DNA of 34,443 nucleotides, taken from positions 1-34,443 of the IMG/VR virus record IMGVR_UViG_3300044981_000194; one strand, given 5' to 3'. A program made the position numbers and the translations under genes. The stretch comes from a virus. The notes beneath the pieces were generated by a model that saw nothing but the letters and a program-made list of their open reading frames with translations, was not told where the DNA came from and searched no databases. Shown piece after piece: positions 1 to 8,248 of the stretch (position 1 is the stretch's first letter; each line of letters opens with the position of its first letter).

Positions 1-127
1 AATTCAATAGCTGCTTTGTCGTTTCCTCCTCGAGTAAAGGCATGCTCTAGCATGTTCTTCAGAAAATCTCCTTCATTACGAGCCATATTCATGCCACGCT
101 CTTCAGTGCCTTTTGCGGTTTTAATAG
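1..127. repeat. Terminal direct repeat, left copy
   Basis: Bases 1-127 are identical to the last 127 bases of the window. The repeat lies inside a long minus-strand gene whose frame is preserved across the join. It is therefore the overlap of a circular or circularly permuted molecule, and the unique genome is 34,316 bp. A length of exactly 127 bp also matches a common assembler k-mer, so it is probably an assembly overlap and not a biological terminal repeat. Confidence 0.95.
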
Positions 128-1625
128 TAGGTGGTCCCATTAAGTTTTTAAATAATAAACGCATGGCCTTAAGATTTTCAGCTGCCTCAGGTGCATTCTT
201 AAGATGGCCAAGTACTTCGTCAAATTTCTTTTGGGACGCGAGGGCCCTGTAAAAGTTTGTCCCATTAATTTCTTTTTGGTCAAATACTTTTTCAAGTCCC
301 TGGCGTACCATTTTACGCTCATACAAGGCTCTTGCTTCTTTGTATTCCGGGTAGGCTTCGTCCATTTTGTCCCGAATTTCAGCTCTGGTATTCGATATAA
401 TCCTTGCTTCGTTGCTATTGCCTGCTCGCTCAGCCTTGTTGACCATATCATCCATGGCTCGTTTAACATGGTCCCAGTAAACAAGGCTCGTAGCCTGAGG
501 ATCCATTTGACTTGGCTCAAGTTTAATATTCTTGGGCATCAATGATTTTAAGCTTTCCTTGTAAGCGGGAGTGCTTTCAACCATTTTTTTGGCTTCATTA
601 ATAATTTCATTGTCTTTATATTGCAAAGGAAATTCCTGGGGTAAATTAGCGCCTCCAAGGCCTTCGTAGGCCTCTTTGACCTGCTTGTCCATCGTTCCTG
701 GAGAATAAATTTGATTAAGGGTTCTTTCAATAGCCTCTCGTTCGGTAGCCTCGCGATGTTTACTGCGTTCATTAATAAGTTTTGCACCTTCTGGAGTTCT
801 TCCTAAAGATCCTTGTGCTTTGGCTGCAAGTTGACTTATTCCTGCTTCTGCGGGAGTTAGATAAGCTAACCCTAATTTATTGGCAGCTTTAATCCTTGGG
901 TTTGCAATATCCGGGTGAACGCCCTCAACAAGCCCCCGCTTAACTTCCGTGGGTGACTTATAACCTCTTCCGCCCAAAGCCCCTCCTATCAAGGCTGCTA
1001 TATCTGCTCCGGTTTCTCCGAATCCCGCGGTTTTAGCGCCTTCACGTCCCAAATAAGCGCTACCAGCTGCTGTTAATCCACGGGCAAGATGGCGAGCAAC
1101 AGGATTGTTTCCTTGCATTATTTGCCCAAGAACACTAAAAGGAACCATGGTGGCCCCAGCTTCAACTCCGGCCTTAATATTATTTTGTGGTGCTTGGCTA
1201 GCTCCATATAGCGCTTGAGGAATGGCTTGTGATAGCGCCTTGGGTAAATATTTTCCTGCTCCTGGTATTTTTGATAACAGTTGCCCTGCTTTTCCAATAT
1301 TAGCACCTGGAATGGCAAATGCTGGCGCGTACTGAGTCAGCCCCTGGATTAGCTTATCCGCAGATTCTGGGCGCTCAACTCCCAATGCTTCGCCGAAGTT
1401 GTATTCTGAAGGAGAAAACTCAGGTATACGGCCACCGGATATTTTATGGGGTAAGTTAGCAAACTCACGACCCATGTTTAAAAGTCCAATGGCGGGATCT
1501 TTAATTCCGTATCGAGCAACTTTTTGCAATAAGTTTTCGTTATCTTCTGGCTCTTGCATCTGTTGACGTCTGGCTAATTCACGTCTGGCTAATTCTGCTC
1601 TAGCCTGAGCGGGCGTAAGCGCCAT
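1..1625 (-). CDS. Ejection (DNA transfer) protein, gp16-like, N-terminal part
   Basis: This gene starts at 1625 (ATG overlapping the previous stop as TAATG), runs off the left edge and resumes at 34316, ending at 34148. The whole protein is 597 residues. I recognise no catalytic domain. The N-terminus is Ala/Arg/Gln-rich. Residues about 90-220 are rich in Gly and Ala and mildly hydrophobic. The second half is charged and alpha-helical, with a DEAYPEYKEARALYERK stretch of the kind seen in podovirus internal virion proteins. It is the last of three consecutive ejection-type genes after the gp10-like gene, the position of gene 16 in P22. Those proteins leave the capsid with the DNA and help it cross the envelope. 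The function rests on position and composition, not on a motif. Confidence 0.8.
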   Translation of the reverse strand, partial: MALTPAQARAELARRELARRQQMQEPEDNENLLQKVARYGIKDPAIGLLNMGREFANLPHKISGGRIPEFSPSEYNFGEALGVERPESADKLIQGLTQYAPAFAIPGANIGKAGQLLSKIPGAGKYLPKALSQAIPQALYGASQAPQNNIKAGVEAGATMVPFSVLGQIMQGNNPVARHLARGLTAAGSAYLGREGAKTAGFGETGADIAALIGGALGGRGYKSPTEVKRGLVEGVHPDIANPRIKAANKLGLAYLTPAEAGISQLAAKAQGSLGRTPEGAKLINERSKHREATEREAIERTLNQIYSPGTMDKQVKEAYEGLGGANLPQEFPLQYKDNEIINEAKKMVESTPAYKESLKSLMPKNIKLEPSQMDPQATSLVYWDHVKRAMDDMVNKAERAGNSNEARIISNTRAEIRDKMDEAYPEYKEARALYERKMVRQGLEKVFDQKEINGTNFYRALASQKKFDEVLGHLKNAPEAAENLKAMRLLFKNLMGPPTIKTAKGTEERGMNMARNEGDFLKNMLEHAFTRGGNDKAAIE

Positions 1626-2671
1626 TAACCACCTCCAGCTATAGAATGTAATTCGGCATCGCTCATGTGTGACAAGTCTTCCATAGGCTCCGTGTTTATC
1701 TTTCGGTTCTTAAGGACTGATTGTGACTTACCTCGACGACTTAACAAGTCCTTTCTTAAATCTTTCAGGCGCTCAATATAAGATCCATTGGATTCATTTG
1801 TACCGCGTCGTATTTGTTGCTCAACCAAATCTATACTCGCCTGAACTTTAGGTAATGACTGCGCAGCTACCAAAGTATCTATCATGCCGCTTGTTTTAGC
1901 GTTATACGCTGCTTTCTTGGATGGACTAAAATCATACTTTCCATATACTTTACCTGGTTGTTCAATTAGTTCATCCAGCATAGGTAATACAGTGTCAATG
2001 CCTTGTAACGCTTGTTGATTTTGAGTCAAAACAGCATTGGTAGGTGTTTCTCCTCCTTTATTTTGAGCCTTTATTCTTTCTTTTTGTTTGAACAGGTCAA
2101 TGGCTGCCGCTTGTTTTTCTTCGGGAGTTTGTAGAGCTTGGGCCACGGGATCGATTCCAAAGTGTTTTTTGAAATATCCGCGCAATATAGGGCTGTTCTT
2201 AATGGCTTCCATATCGATTTCGCCATTACCTGAAACTTCAGGAGCTTGTTGTGCACGTCCCAAGCCTTCAGGAGAATACATTCCCATGCCTTCACCCATT
2301 TCCTCATTGGGAACTGGAACATTATCGACTGGCCTTCGACCTCCAAAAGCATTCTGAATATTTTTTAGATTGTTTATTTCCCACATGGGATCGTTTCTAT
2401 GCTGAATTCCCAATAACTGTTGTTGCATTAATTGTCTTTGAATATCAGCATTCTGACCACCACGTGCAAACTGAGCCTTCCTTAACCCCATTTGTTCAGC
2501 AAACTGATCAGCCTGACGTTGATTGGAAATTCCAAACTGACTTGCCTGTTGCTTCTGCCTTTCACGCTCAAGGATTGGTTGCATGATGCGAGAATACATA
2601 GATCCACCCGATTCAATGCCTCTTAGCAATGCATCCAGACCATTACCTACATTAGGAATATTAACGGCCAT
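1625..2671 (-). CDS. Ejection (DNA transfer) protein, gp20-like
   Basis: A protein of 348 residues. I choose the ATG at 2671 because it overlaps the preceding stop as TAATG, like most junctions in this operon; an upstream extension to 2695 has no such support. The sequence begins MAVNIPNVGNGLDALLRGIE, then has a Gln/Arg-rich helical stretch (about residues 30-90), a low-complexity Gly/Met/Pro segment, and a helical C-terminal half. This Gln/Ala-rich composition and the slot between the gp7-like and gp16-like genes match P22 gene 20, which encodes a protein ejected with the DNA. No enzymatic motif is visible. Confidence 0.75.
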   Translation of the reverse strand: MAVNIPNVGNGLDALLRGIESGGSMYSRIMQPILERERQKQQASQFGISNQRQADQFAEQMGLRKAQFARGGQNADIQRQLMQQQLLGIQHRNDPMWEINNLKNIQNAFGGRRPVDNVPVPNEEMGEGMGMYSPEGLGRAQQAPEVSGNGEIDMEAIKNSPILRGYFKKHFGIDPVAQALQTPEEKQAAAIDLFKQKERIKAQNKGGETPTNAVLTQNQQALQGIDTVLPMLDELIEQPGKVYGKYDFSPSKKAAYNAKTSGMIDTLVAAQSLPKVQASIDLVEQQIRRGTNESNGSYIERLKDLRKDLLSRRGKSQSVLKNRKINTEPMEDLSHMSDAELHSIAGGG

Positions 2672-3279
2672 TACGCACCCCCCGTCGTATTCCATTTACC
2701 AGGATTCTGACCGCCAAGGTATCCTCCAACAAGGCCAAGTCCTTGACCAATCAAGCCACCTAACATATTGCCACCAGCATTCTGACGGTTATAGGCCATC
2801 TGAGCCGAATTCTGACCCATATTCATGGCATTATTGCTTTGACCTGAAGCCGCATTAGCTCCAGTCCCATAAACTCCCTGAACGAGCCCAGCACCCGCCA
2901 AATACTTCTGCATAAGGTCATTCAGATAATTCTGTCGGTCTTCCATACCAATCTGGGATGTTCCGCTCTGAATAGCATTAATGGCTGTATTTGAGCCTCC
3001 AAGACCCATAGAAGTGGCCGCATTAAGTCCATGCTCTTGCGCCATCTTCTGGGCTTGTATGGCCGCAGGACTTGTTTCATAGCCTTGTGTCCATTTGGCT
3101 TGTAATTCCTGGGGGTTCATCAGGCTTCGGATATAATCATTCAGATTCCCGTATTGCTCTTGCCCATGCTGATTGTAAGGCTGCAATGCTTCCTGGGATT
3201 GCCGGTAATACTTGTCCAGTTGTTCCTGACCTTTTTGGTACCCCTTTTGAGGGTGTAAAAAACTTGATAGCCAGCTCAT
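2671..3279 (-). CDS. Ejection (DNA transfer) protein, gp7-like
   Basis: A protein of 202 residues. The start is supported by AAGGAG seven bases before the ATG. The N-terminal half is Gln/Tyr-rich and helical; the C-terminal third is Asn/Gly/Gln-rich and ends in a GGLIGQGLGLVGGYLGG stretch that could insert into or lie on a membrane. It is the first of three ejection-type genes downstream of the tail-stem genes, as gene 7 is in P22. The assignment comes from order, size (P22 gp7 is about 230 residues) and composition. Confidence 0.72.
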   Translation of the reverse strand: MSWLSSFLHPQKGYQKGQEQLDKYYRQSQEALQPYNQHGQEQYGNLNDYIRSLMNPQELQAKWTQGYETSPAAIQAQKMAQEHGLNAATSMGLGGSNTAINAIQSGTSQIGMEDRQNYLNDLMQKYLAGAGLVQGVYGTGANAASGQSNNAMNMGQNSAQMAYNRQNAGGNMLGGLIGQGLGLVGGYLGGQNPGKWNTTGGA

Positions 3280-3290
3280 TTTCCAACTCC

Positions 3291-3584
3291 TTATGGATAG
3301 GCCGTGGTCGTGAATTTAACCAAAGCTCCGCTTTGCATTCCTACGTATTCGTTATTAGTTGTGTCATACAACAAAATACCGTTATCAAAATCACCTGCTG
3401 TAAACATGGCAGCAATCTCTGCTGCTGTTAAATTGGGGGCTGATAAAAAATTAAATGAATCCTGAATATCGCCAATGACTTCATTTAACGTATCTATCAA
3501 TACCCAAAGCCATTGTAAAAACTGGGGATCGAAATCACTCTCGGCAATGGGTGCGGAATCAATACGCTCCAAAAATATAGCCAT
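3291..3584 (-). CDS. Small virion protein at the gp26/gp14 position
   Basis: A protein of 97 residues. The ATG at 3584 overlaps the gp10-like stop as TGATG, so translation is probably coupled. The N-terminal half is predicted helical with hydrophobic heptad-like spacing (the QWLWVLIDTLNEVIGDIQDS stretch). The C-terminal half looks like a small beta domain. In P22 the gene after gp10 encodes the gp26 tail needle, which is much longer (233 residues). This could be a minimal needle or plug, or an unrelated small virion protein. I do not recognise it. Confidence 0.65.
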   Translation of the reverse strand: MAIFLERIDSAPIAESDFDPQFLQWLWVLIDTLNEVIGDIQDSFNFLSAPNLTAAEIAAMFTAGDFDNGILLYDTTNNEYVGMQSGALVKFTTTAYP

Positions 3585-5380
3585 CAATTAGCCCCTCCAC
3601 TTACCCTTTTTGTATTTCGTACCCCGCCCAAAACAACTATAGGCGCAGAACTCACGCAAATGAGTTTGTAGCAACGATTACGACTTACCCCTAGCTCATA
3701 CCACCTCATGCGCCACCTATAGGCTCCCAGTGGGCTGAATTCGCGTAAATCAGCGGTCAGGAAAGTCTCGCCGCCGTCATCAGAATAATAAAGCTCAACA
3801 TGAGGCTTAAAGAGAGCATAATAATGGTTATCATCAAAAGTGGGCGTGTTCGTGCCCTCCTCAATAATAAATTTATCGTCCTCCGTAAGGAGGTAGACCG
3901 GAATAGTGTCCGTGCTAGCCTCACTAACAACAAAAACGGTATTAAGAAATGGAGCGGAGCTCTTATAGAAAGTCTTATTACCAAAGACAAAATCAATTTC
4001 AACGTATTCATCCATGAACTCCGAATAGTCAGGCAGAAAAATCTGCTGGGTCACAAGCTCATAGCGCATGGGAAACTTTAAAAATGCGTCAGGAGCCTGC
4101 ACGTTGGGTTGATCGGGATTTATAAGTTCATTGTGATAAATATTTCCGGCCATCTGATATACGGCAGGATCGAGTAAGACTGTCACCAGATGAGCGTTAT
4201 TAAAGTAAACGTGCTTTTGTATACGGCAACGCTCACCGTTAAGCTCAATACATCGCCCCCATTTTCCGGTATCAAAGTTATACTCAATAGAATTTGAGTT
4301 ATCCACGACATCCAAATCCCCAAAGTTAACAAATTGCCCTGCTGACGCCCGGTAAAAAATAGTGTTCTCATACTGATATAAAAATCCGTCTACTTCATTA
4401 ATCAGAAAAGGGCTTAAACTGTTATCGTGAGTCGAATTCTCAAGAAGCACGTTAATGGCTTGTGATGATATAGCCTGAGGCTTTTGCCCTCCGCTCATCA
4501 TAAAAGTCACAAGACCATTCGCATTTCTGGCAAGCCACACCATCATGCCAAAATCAACGGACAAACTATTGGGATCGGCAATTCCGTAATCAAAGTTATA
4601 GGATGAATTGGTTTTCCAGGGAAATTCCCGGATCACACCACCAACCGATATCTGCGTAATAATATTAGCCCATACATCTGTAGTAAAGTCGCACATAATA
4701 TAAAGCTGATTCTGCAATACACAAAATTGTCCAATAACACCGGAAGCAAAGGCATTCAGAGCGGCGTTAAGAACAGGATCGGTAAAATAGGTGTTTACAT
4801 TTCCGGACAAGTTAATCTGGGACAAATAAAAATCAGGAGTGCCAGCCACACTCACTACAAACCGGTTTCCGAAAGCTGCTACATACAAAGGCTTTCCTCC
4901 CGTTGTAGCACCACCAGGAGCATTAGGATCGGTAACGACTGCTGAAGTAACGGATGTTCCATTTTCAGTAATAACAAATATGCTTTGCCCATCCGTCATC
5001 ATATTATAAACCGTGGAACCCACGGCCAGAGTTGCCCACCATACAGGGCCTCCCAATGACACATTGATTAACAAGGTTTTCTTATTATAAAACCGGTCAA
5101 ACTGGAAAACAGACGTCCCATCTATTACGTATAAATAATTAATGGACTTGTATATAGCACGGGGTTGGGAATTAAATATAAGCCTGTTCTGATTCAGAAA
5201 ATTAACATGCTCACGACCCATAACAGGATATAAAGCCTGCTGCTTTTTCCCGGATTCAACCTGTATTCCATACCAGTTTGCACAATCCATGGCGCCAAAT
5301 TGTTTAAAACGCTGTTGATCGTAATAGCAAAAAATAGGCAATTGCTCTATGGATGCCGATTCTGGTGCGCGCGCAGCCAT
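3584..5380 (-). CDS. Packaged-DNA stabilisation protein, P22 gp10-like tail hub
   Basis: A protein of 598 residues, against 472 for P22 gp10. The start overlaps the gp4-like stop as TAATG. The sequence is a long series of beta strands, consistent with the beta-propeller-rich gp10 family, and the C-terminus (DDGGETFLTADLREFSPLG, then RMRWYELGVSRNRCYKL) resembles the family's end region. gp10 hexamers form the tail hub under the gp4 adaptor ring and keep packaged DNA from leaking. Flanking genes (gp4-like upstream, ejection proteins downstream) agree. The extra length probably reflects an additional beta domain. Confidence 0.85.
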   Translation of the reverse strand: MAARAPESASIEQLPIFCYYDQQRFKQFGAMDCANWYGIQVESGKKQQALYPVMGREHVNFLNQNRLIFNSQPRAIYKSINYLYVIDGTSVFQFDRFYNKKTLLINVSLGGPVWWATLAVGSTVYNMMTDGQSIFVITENGTSVTSAVVTDPNAPGGATTGGKPLYVAAFGNRFVVSVAGTPDFYLSQINLSGNVNTYFTDPVLNAALNAFASGVIGQFCVLQNQLYIMCDFTTDVWANIITQISVGGVIREFPWKTNSSYNFDYGIADPNSLSVDFGMMVWLARNANGLVTFMMSGGQKPQAISSQAINVLLENSTHDNSLSPFLINEVDGFLYQYENTIFYRASAGQFVNFGDLDVVDNSNSIEYNFDTGKWGRCIELNGERCRIQKHVYFNNAHLVTVLLDPAVYQMAGNIYHNELINPDQPNVQAPDAFLKFPMRYELVTQQIFLPDYSEFMDEYVEIDFVFGNKTFYKSSAPFLNTVFVVSEASTDTIPVYLLTEDDKFIIEEGTNTPTFDDNHYYALFKPHVELYYSDDGGETFLTADLREFSPLGAYRWRMRWYELGVSRNRCYKLICVSSAPIVVLGGVRNTKRVSGGAN

Positions 5381-6312
5381 TATATACCCGCCCGAATACG
5401 CCAGGCTCCGTTTAACAGAGACTGCTCATCCCCTGCAATTGAAAGATTAACTTCAGATGAGGCCTCCATATTATCCTTGAGCTCCCGGTAATCGGCTTCC
5501 AAATCAGGAGTCCACGCAGCCCCACGCCCTTTAAACTTGCAGACGTATTTTGCCACTGCGTATAAAAAATACAGTTGCCAGTAATCTGGTACCAGACTGA
5601 AATCATCATCTACTGTCAAGGCCGGTAACTCAAATTTACCCCGACAGTTAAAAATAAAAAATTGACTGGGAGCCGGGTATAATTGCAAGCTTACAAAATT
5701 GGTTTCAGGATAAGTAATAGCAAATCTTGGAAGACCCTGAAGAGGCTCGTATTTCCAGGCAGCCAGATATTCATCCCTTGATTTTTGTATCAGGGGATAA
5801 GTAACGCCACTTAAAAGTAACCATGAGTTATCAAGATTGGCAAGACGTCCTTTTTTAATATAAACCGAGTCGGCATCCGCACCAAAAGTTAAAGTGGAAG
5901 GCCCCGTAAATGTCGCATTACTGGAAATGGTAACGAGGCTATCTTCTATTGAGAATATAAAGGTATCCGGCAATATTCCAATACCGGTTACCATCTCACC
6001 TGCGGCATAAACGGAGCCATCCGCTACAGTAAACGTATCAGTTCCAGCCGTTAAAACCACTACTTCACTCTGGGAGTTGGTAGGATAGGACGGATCGCAA
6101 AATACAATGTTGCGAATGCCAATATTTATGGGGGCTGATACGGTATGCGCAATAGTCAGCATCAATCCGGAAGAAGCATAGGATTGCATTATCTGGTTTA
6201 ATACCCGTACCGCAAGCTTTTCATCGTCCCCATGCAAGGGGATAGTCGGGTTTGATGCGCTTATCAGGCGATACATTTGTAGCACAAATTCACGGACCGT
6301 TAAGGGTGGCAT
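5380..6312 (-). CDS. Tail accessory/adaptor protein, P22 gp4-like, with insertion
   Basis: A protein of 310 residues, nearly twice the length of P22 gp4 (166). The N-terminus (EFVLQMYRLISASNPTIPLH) and the helical stretch ending QSYASSGLMLTI match the gp4-type fold, and the C-terminal part (SLVPDYWQLYFLYAVAKYVC, then helices) completes it. Between them, about residues 75-140, lies a Thr/Ser/Val-rich beta segment (TDTFTVADGSVYAAGEMV...) that looks like an inserted Ig-like or jelly-roll domain. gp4 binds the portal and receives gp10. Start and stop overlap both neighbours by single bases. Family assignment is strong from order, less so from sequence. Confidence 0.82.
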   Translation of the reverse strand: MPPLTVREFVLQMYRLISASNPTIPLHGDDEKLAVRVLNQIMQSYASSGLMLTIAHTVSAPINIGIRNIVFCDPSYPTNSQSEVVVLTAGTDTFTVADGSVYAAGEMVTGIGILPDTFIFSIEDSLVTISSNATFTGPSTLTFGADADSVYIKKGRLANLDNSWLLLSGVTYPLIQKSRDEYLAAWKYEPLQGLPRFAITYPETNFVSLQLYPAPSQFFIFNCRGKFELPALTVDDDFSLVPDYWQLYFLYAVAKYVCKFKGRGAAWTPDLEADYRELKDNMEASSEVNLSIAGDEQSLLNGAWRIRAGI

Positions 6313-6626
6313 TATTTTCTCACTTTGGATGCAAGTTCACTGCCTGATTTCCTGGGCCTTGTGCTACGTATTTTTATCTTGTCAACGGTGCTATCTTTTA
6401 TTTCCCCTGACTTTTTAACCAATTCTTCAATGACATCGTTTTCAGGAACTACAAGGCTTGATTTGGCATCCTCGCTGGTTGCAAACCACAGGCCAGATCC
6501 CATGAGACGGTCAAAATCATCCCATGTGTTAACGAGCTTCATGCTGCCATCTGGCGCGTATATAAAAACCCTGAAATTATCTTTGGATACTATTTTCCCC
6601 AGATACATTGCTGGAACGCTACTCAT
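6312..6626 (-). CDS. Small protein between coat and gp4-like genes
   Basis: A protein of 104 residues. The N-terminal 55 residues look like a small beta domain (KIVSKDNFRVFIYAPDGSMK); the C-terminal 40 are basic and end in KIRSTRPRKSGSELASKVRK. Its stop overlaps the next start as TAATG. It lies just after the coat-gene terminator, so it is expressed by read-through or from an unseen promoter. The basic tail may bind nucleic acid or the head interior; a head decoration or completion role is a guess from position. Confidence 0.75.
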   Translation of the reverse strand: MSSVPAMYLGKIVSKDNFRVFIYAPDGSMKLVNTWDDFDRLMGSGLWFATSEDAKSSLVVPENDVIEELVKKSGEIKDSTVDKIKIRSTRPRKSGSELASKVRK

Positions 6627-6640
6627 AGCTTAACTCCCGT

Positions 6641-6676
6641 AAATAAAGGAGCTCTTCGAATAGCAGCAAGAGCTCC
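6641..6676 (-). terminator. Rho-independent terminator after the coat gene
   Basis: Read on the minus strand, GGAGCTCTT (6676-6668) pairs perfectly with AAGAGCTCC (6656-6648) around an 11-base loop and is followed by TTTATTT. It sits 15 bases after the coat stop. It would let coat mRNA accumulate while limiting read-through into the tail genes. Confidence 0.8.
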
Positions 6677-6690
6677 CCGATTAGCAATAA

Positions 6691-7929
6691 TTACGACATT
6701 ATCCTTACGGCAAACTCAGGGTTAATGGCCACACCGCATATAACATCAATACGATCCAGCTGTTCGTAGTTACGAATATCCGCACCCAGAGAGTAGGTCA
6801 TTGCTAACTTGTACAAGTCTGAGTAACGGGTAACCGCTTCTACACCACCACGAAGTTCTTTTATAGGAGGAGCTGCAAACACCACGGCTTGCGTATGATA
6901 AGCAAGGGATACGTTGTGAGATGCGTACAGCAATACCTGGGCACCATTAGGAATGGCAGCAGAGATATTTTGACGGGCACCATCAACAACTATAGTAGGA
7001 TTAACCGGTATATCCGCTGTACCGCCTGCTGAAGCAATTACAGTAGCTGTCACTACGAACTGCGCAGTTTGCTGCAAAGGCTGATAAGTCAGGGGGTTAA
7101 CCATAAACACGCCGGAACTTTCATCAATCGTTATGACATCACCTACATTAAACGGAACAGAGAAAGGCACAAGACCTGCTACCGATATGATGTTTCCGCT
7201 TGTGATAGGGCCATTAGTAACAAGACCTGCTGTTATAAATCCAGCAGCCACTGAGCTACCATCCCCAATTCCAGCTACTTGTCGAGCCAGGAAGTTAGTC
7301 TTGAAAAAGTCAAAACCGGATAAATGACCCACGAAACCATCAATCAAGGCCCCAGTATTAACCGTAGTATTGAATGTACTGAACAAGTCATTAGACAAGT
7401 TGGCAGCAATTCTTGGGCCAACTCCGCAATAGCGCTTGCCGTCTTCTGGTATTGCAAGTTCTGTCATGTAAGCATCAGCAGTCAATATAGTATTGAAGTC
7501 GACCGGCACTCCAGGAGTTCCAACGGATTGATAAGTTTGTTGCTGGAAATTATCCTGGGCAATAAACTTTTCAACAAGGTTAGCCAGACGTTTGGCACGA
7601 GGAGCGTTCGCCATTTCCAGATAAGGCTCATCACGGGCACGATCAAATGTCAGGTTAAAACCTGTGTATTCGATCATGGTTCTGAACTGTTTGGTAATAG
7701 ATAAAGGACGTATTATCTGAACGCGCGCCTCAGCAGTAGCGGACGCACCTTCACCTGCCAGATATCTTTCTTCCAGACGGTAATCAAGGGTTTGACCGGT
7801 TGCAAAACGCAAGTTCTTGAAGTCCCCCTCAAGATTTCTGTTGGCGGTACGAGCGAAACTTAATGAGTTCCAGAATCTTACGAACACGTCGTCGAGGACG
7901 TATTGCGTTTCTTGAAAAACGTTAGCCAT
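6691..7929 (-). CDS. Major coat (capsid) protein, P22 gp5-like
   Basis: A protein of 412 residues (P22 coat is 430). It opens with MANVFQETQYVLDDVFVRFW, then the SLSFARTANRNLEGDFK and RVQIIRPLSITKQFRTMIEYTGF regions typical of the P22 coat family, which has an HK97-like fold. Residues about 215-290 are beta-rich and probably form the inserted surface domain. The start is preceded by AGGGAG at good distance. It follows the scaffold gene as in P22 but is separated from it by 319 bp holding a strong promoter, and a terminator follows. The gene is therefore set up to be transcribed at a higher level than its neighbours. Confidence 0.93.
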   Translation of the reverse strand: MANVFQETQYVLDDVFVRFWNSLSFARTANRNLEGDFKNLRFATGQTLDYRLEERYLAGEGASATAEARVQIIRPLSITKQFRTMIEYTGFNLTFDRARDEPYLEMANAPRAKRLANLVEKFIAQDNFQQQTYQSVGTPGVPVDFNTILTADAYMTELAIPEDGKRYCGVGPRIAANLSNDLFSTFNTTVNTGALIDGFVGHLSGFDFFKTNFLARQVAGIGDGSSVAAGFITAGLVTNGPITSGNIISVAGLVPFSVPFNVGDVITIDESSGVFMVNPLTYQPLQQTAQFVVTATVIASAGGTADIPVNPTIVVDGARQNISAAIPNGAQVLLYASHNVSLAYHTQAVVFAAPPIKELRGGVEAVTRYSDLYKLAMTYSLGADIRNYEQLDRIDVICGVAINPEFAVRIMS

Positions 7930-8026
7930 TTTATGTACTCCCTGTACGAAAATGAATGAATAAAATTAAAGTAATTTCCCATTCGTCTTCGCGGAGAGAC
8001 ATAAATACGCGCGATGTGTTTTATTT

Positions 8027-8048
8027 TTTTCGGAGATGGAGCCGAAAA
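8027..8048 (-). other. Hairpin near the 5' end of the coat mRNA leader
   Basis: On the minus strand TTTTCGG (8048-8042) pairs with CCGAAAA (8033-8027) around an 8-base loop. It lies about 14 bases downstream of the predicted start of the coat transcript. A 5'-proximal hairpin of this kind commonly protects mRNA from decay; that role is inferred. Confidence 0.5.
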
Positions 8049-8068
8049 TTTATACGCATCTAATTCTC

Positions 8069-8097
8069 ATACTAGAGAGGCTTGTAATATTTGTCAA
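8069..8097 (-). promoter_or_regulatory. Strong sigma70-type promoter for the coat gene
   Basis: On the minus strand a perfect -35 TTGACA (8097-8092), 17-base spacer and -10 TAGTAT (8074-8069). Predicted start is near 8062, giving a leader of about 130 bases before the coat ATG at 7929. Confidence 0.75.
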
Positions 8098-8115
8098 ATA
8101 GTAGTAAAAAGCGAT

Positions 8116-8165
8116 TGCCTGGCTCGACGGAGTAAAAGAACGGCTCATCACCGTTGCAGGCACCA
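8116..8165. other. Nested hairpin resembling a tRNA acceptor/T-arm minihelix
   Basis: On the plus strand TGCCTG (8116-8121) pairs with CAGGCA (8157-8162), which is directly followed by CCA. Inside, AACGG and CCGTT (8139-8155) form a 5-bp stem with a 7-base loop, the geometry of a T-arm, one base from the 3' acceptor strand. There is no room for full D and anticodon arms, so it is not a normal tRNA. The 319-bp gap 7930-8248 otherwise holds the coat promoter, its leader and the long inverted repeat. Confidence 0.4.
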
Positions 8166-8190
8166 AATCAAAAAAGGGAATTTTTGTTAG

Positions 8191-8235
8191 ACTATGCTTC
8201 ACAAAATAATAAAATAATTATCTGTGAAGCATAGT
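8191..8235. repeat. Perfect 13-bp inverted repeat with AT-only-type loop
   Basis: ACTATGCTTCACA (8191-8203) and TGTGAAGCATAGT (8223-8235) are perfect complements around a 19-base, almost pure A/T loop. It begins 13 bases after the scaffold stop (minus-strand reading). No U-run follows on either strand, so it is not a standard terminator. It could be an RNA-processing or mRNA 3'-end stabilising stem, or a protein-binding dyad. Confidence 0.75.
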
Positions 8236-8248
8236 GGTATCAGGAGTA

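Noticed and set aside
1-127. Biological direct terminal repeat (T7-like)
   Set aside because: The 127-bp identity lies inside a coding gene, equals a common assembler k-mer, and the packaging genes are of headful P22 type; an assembly overlap of a circular map is more likely.
8116-8165. A functional tRNA gene
   Set aside because: Only about 50 bases, no anticodon arm and no canonical T-loop sequence; reported instead as a tRNA-like fold.
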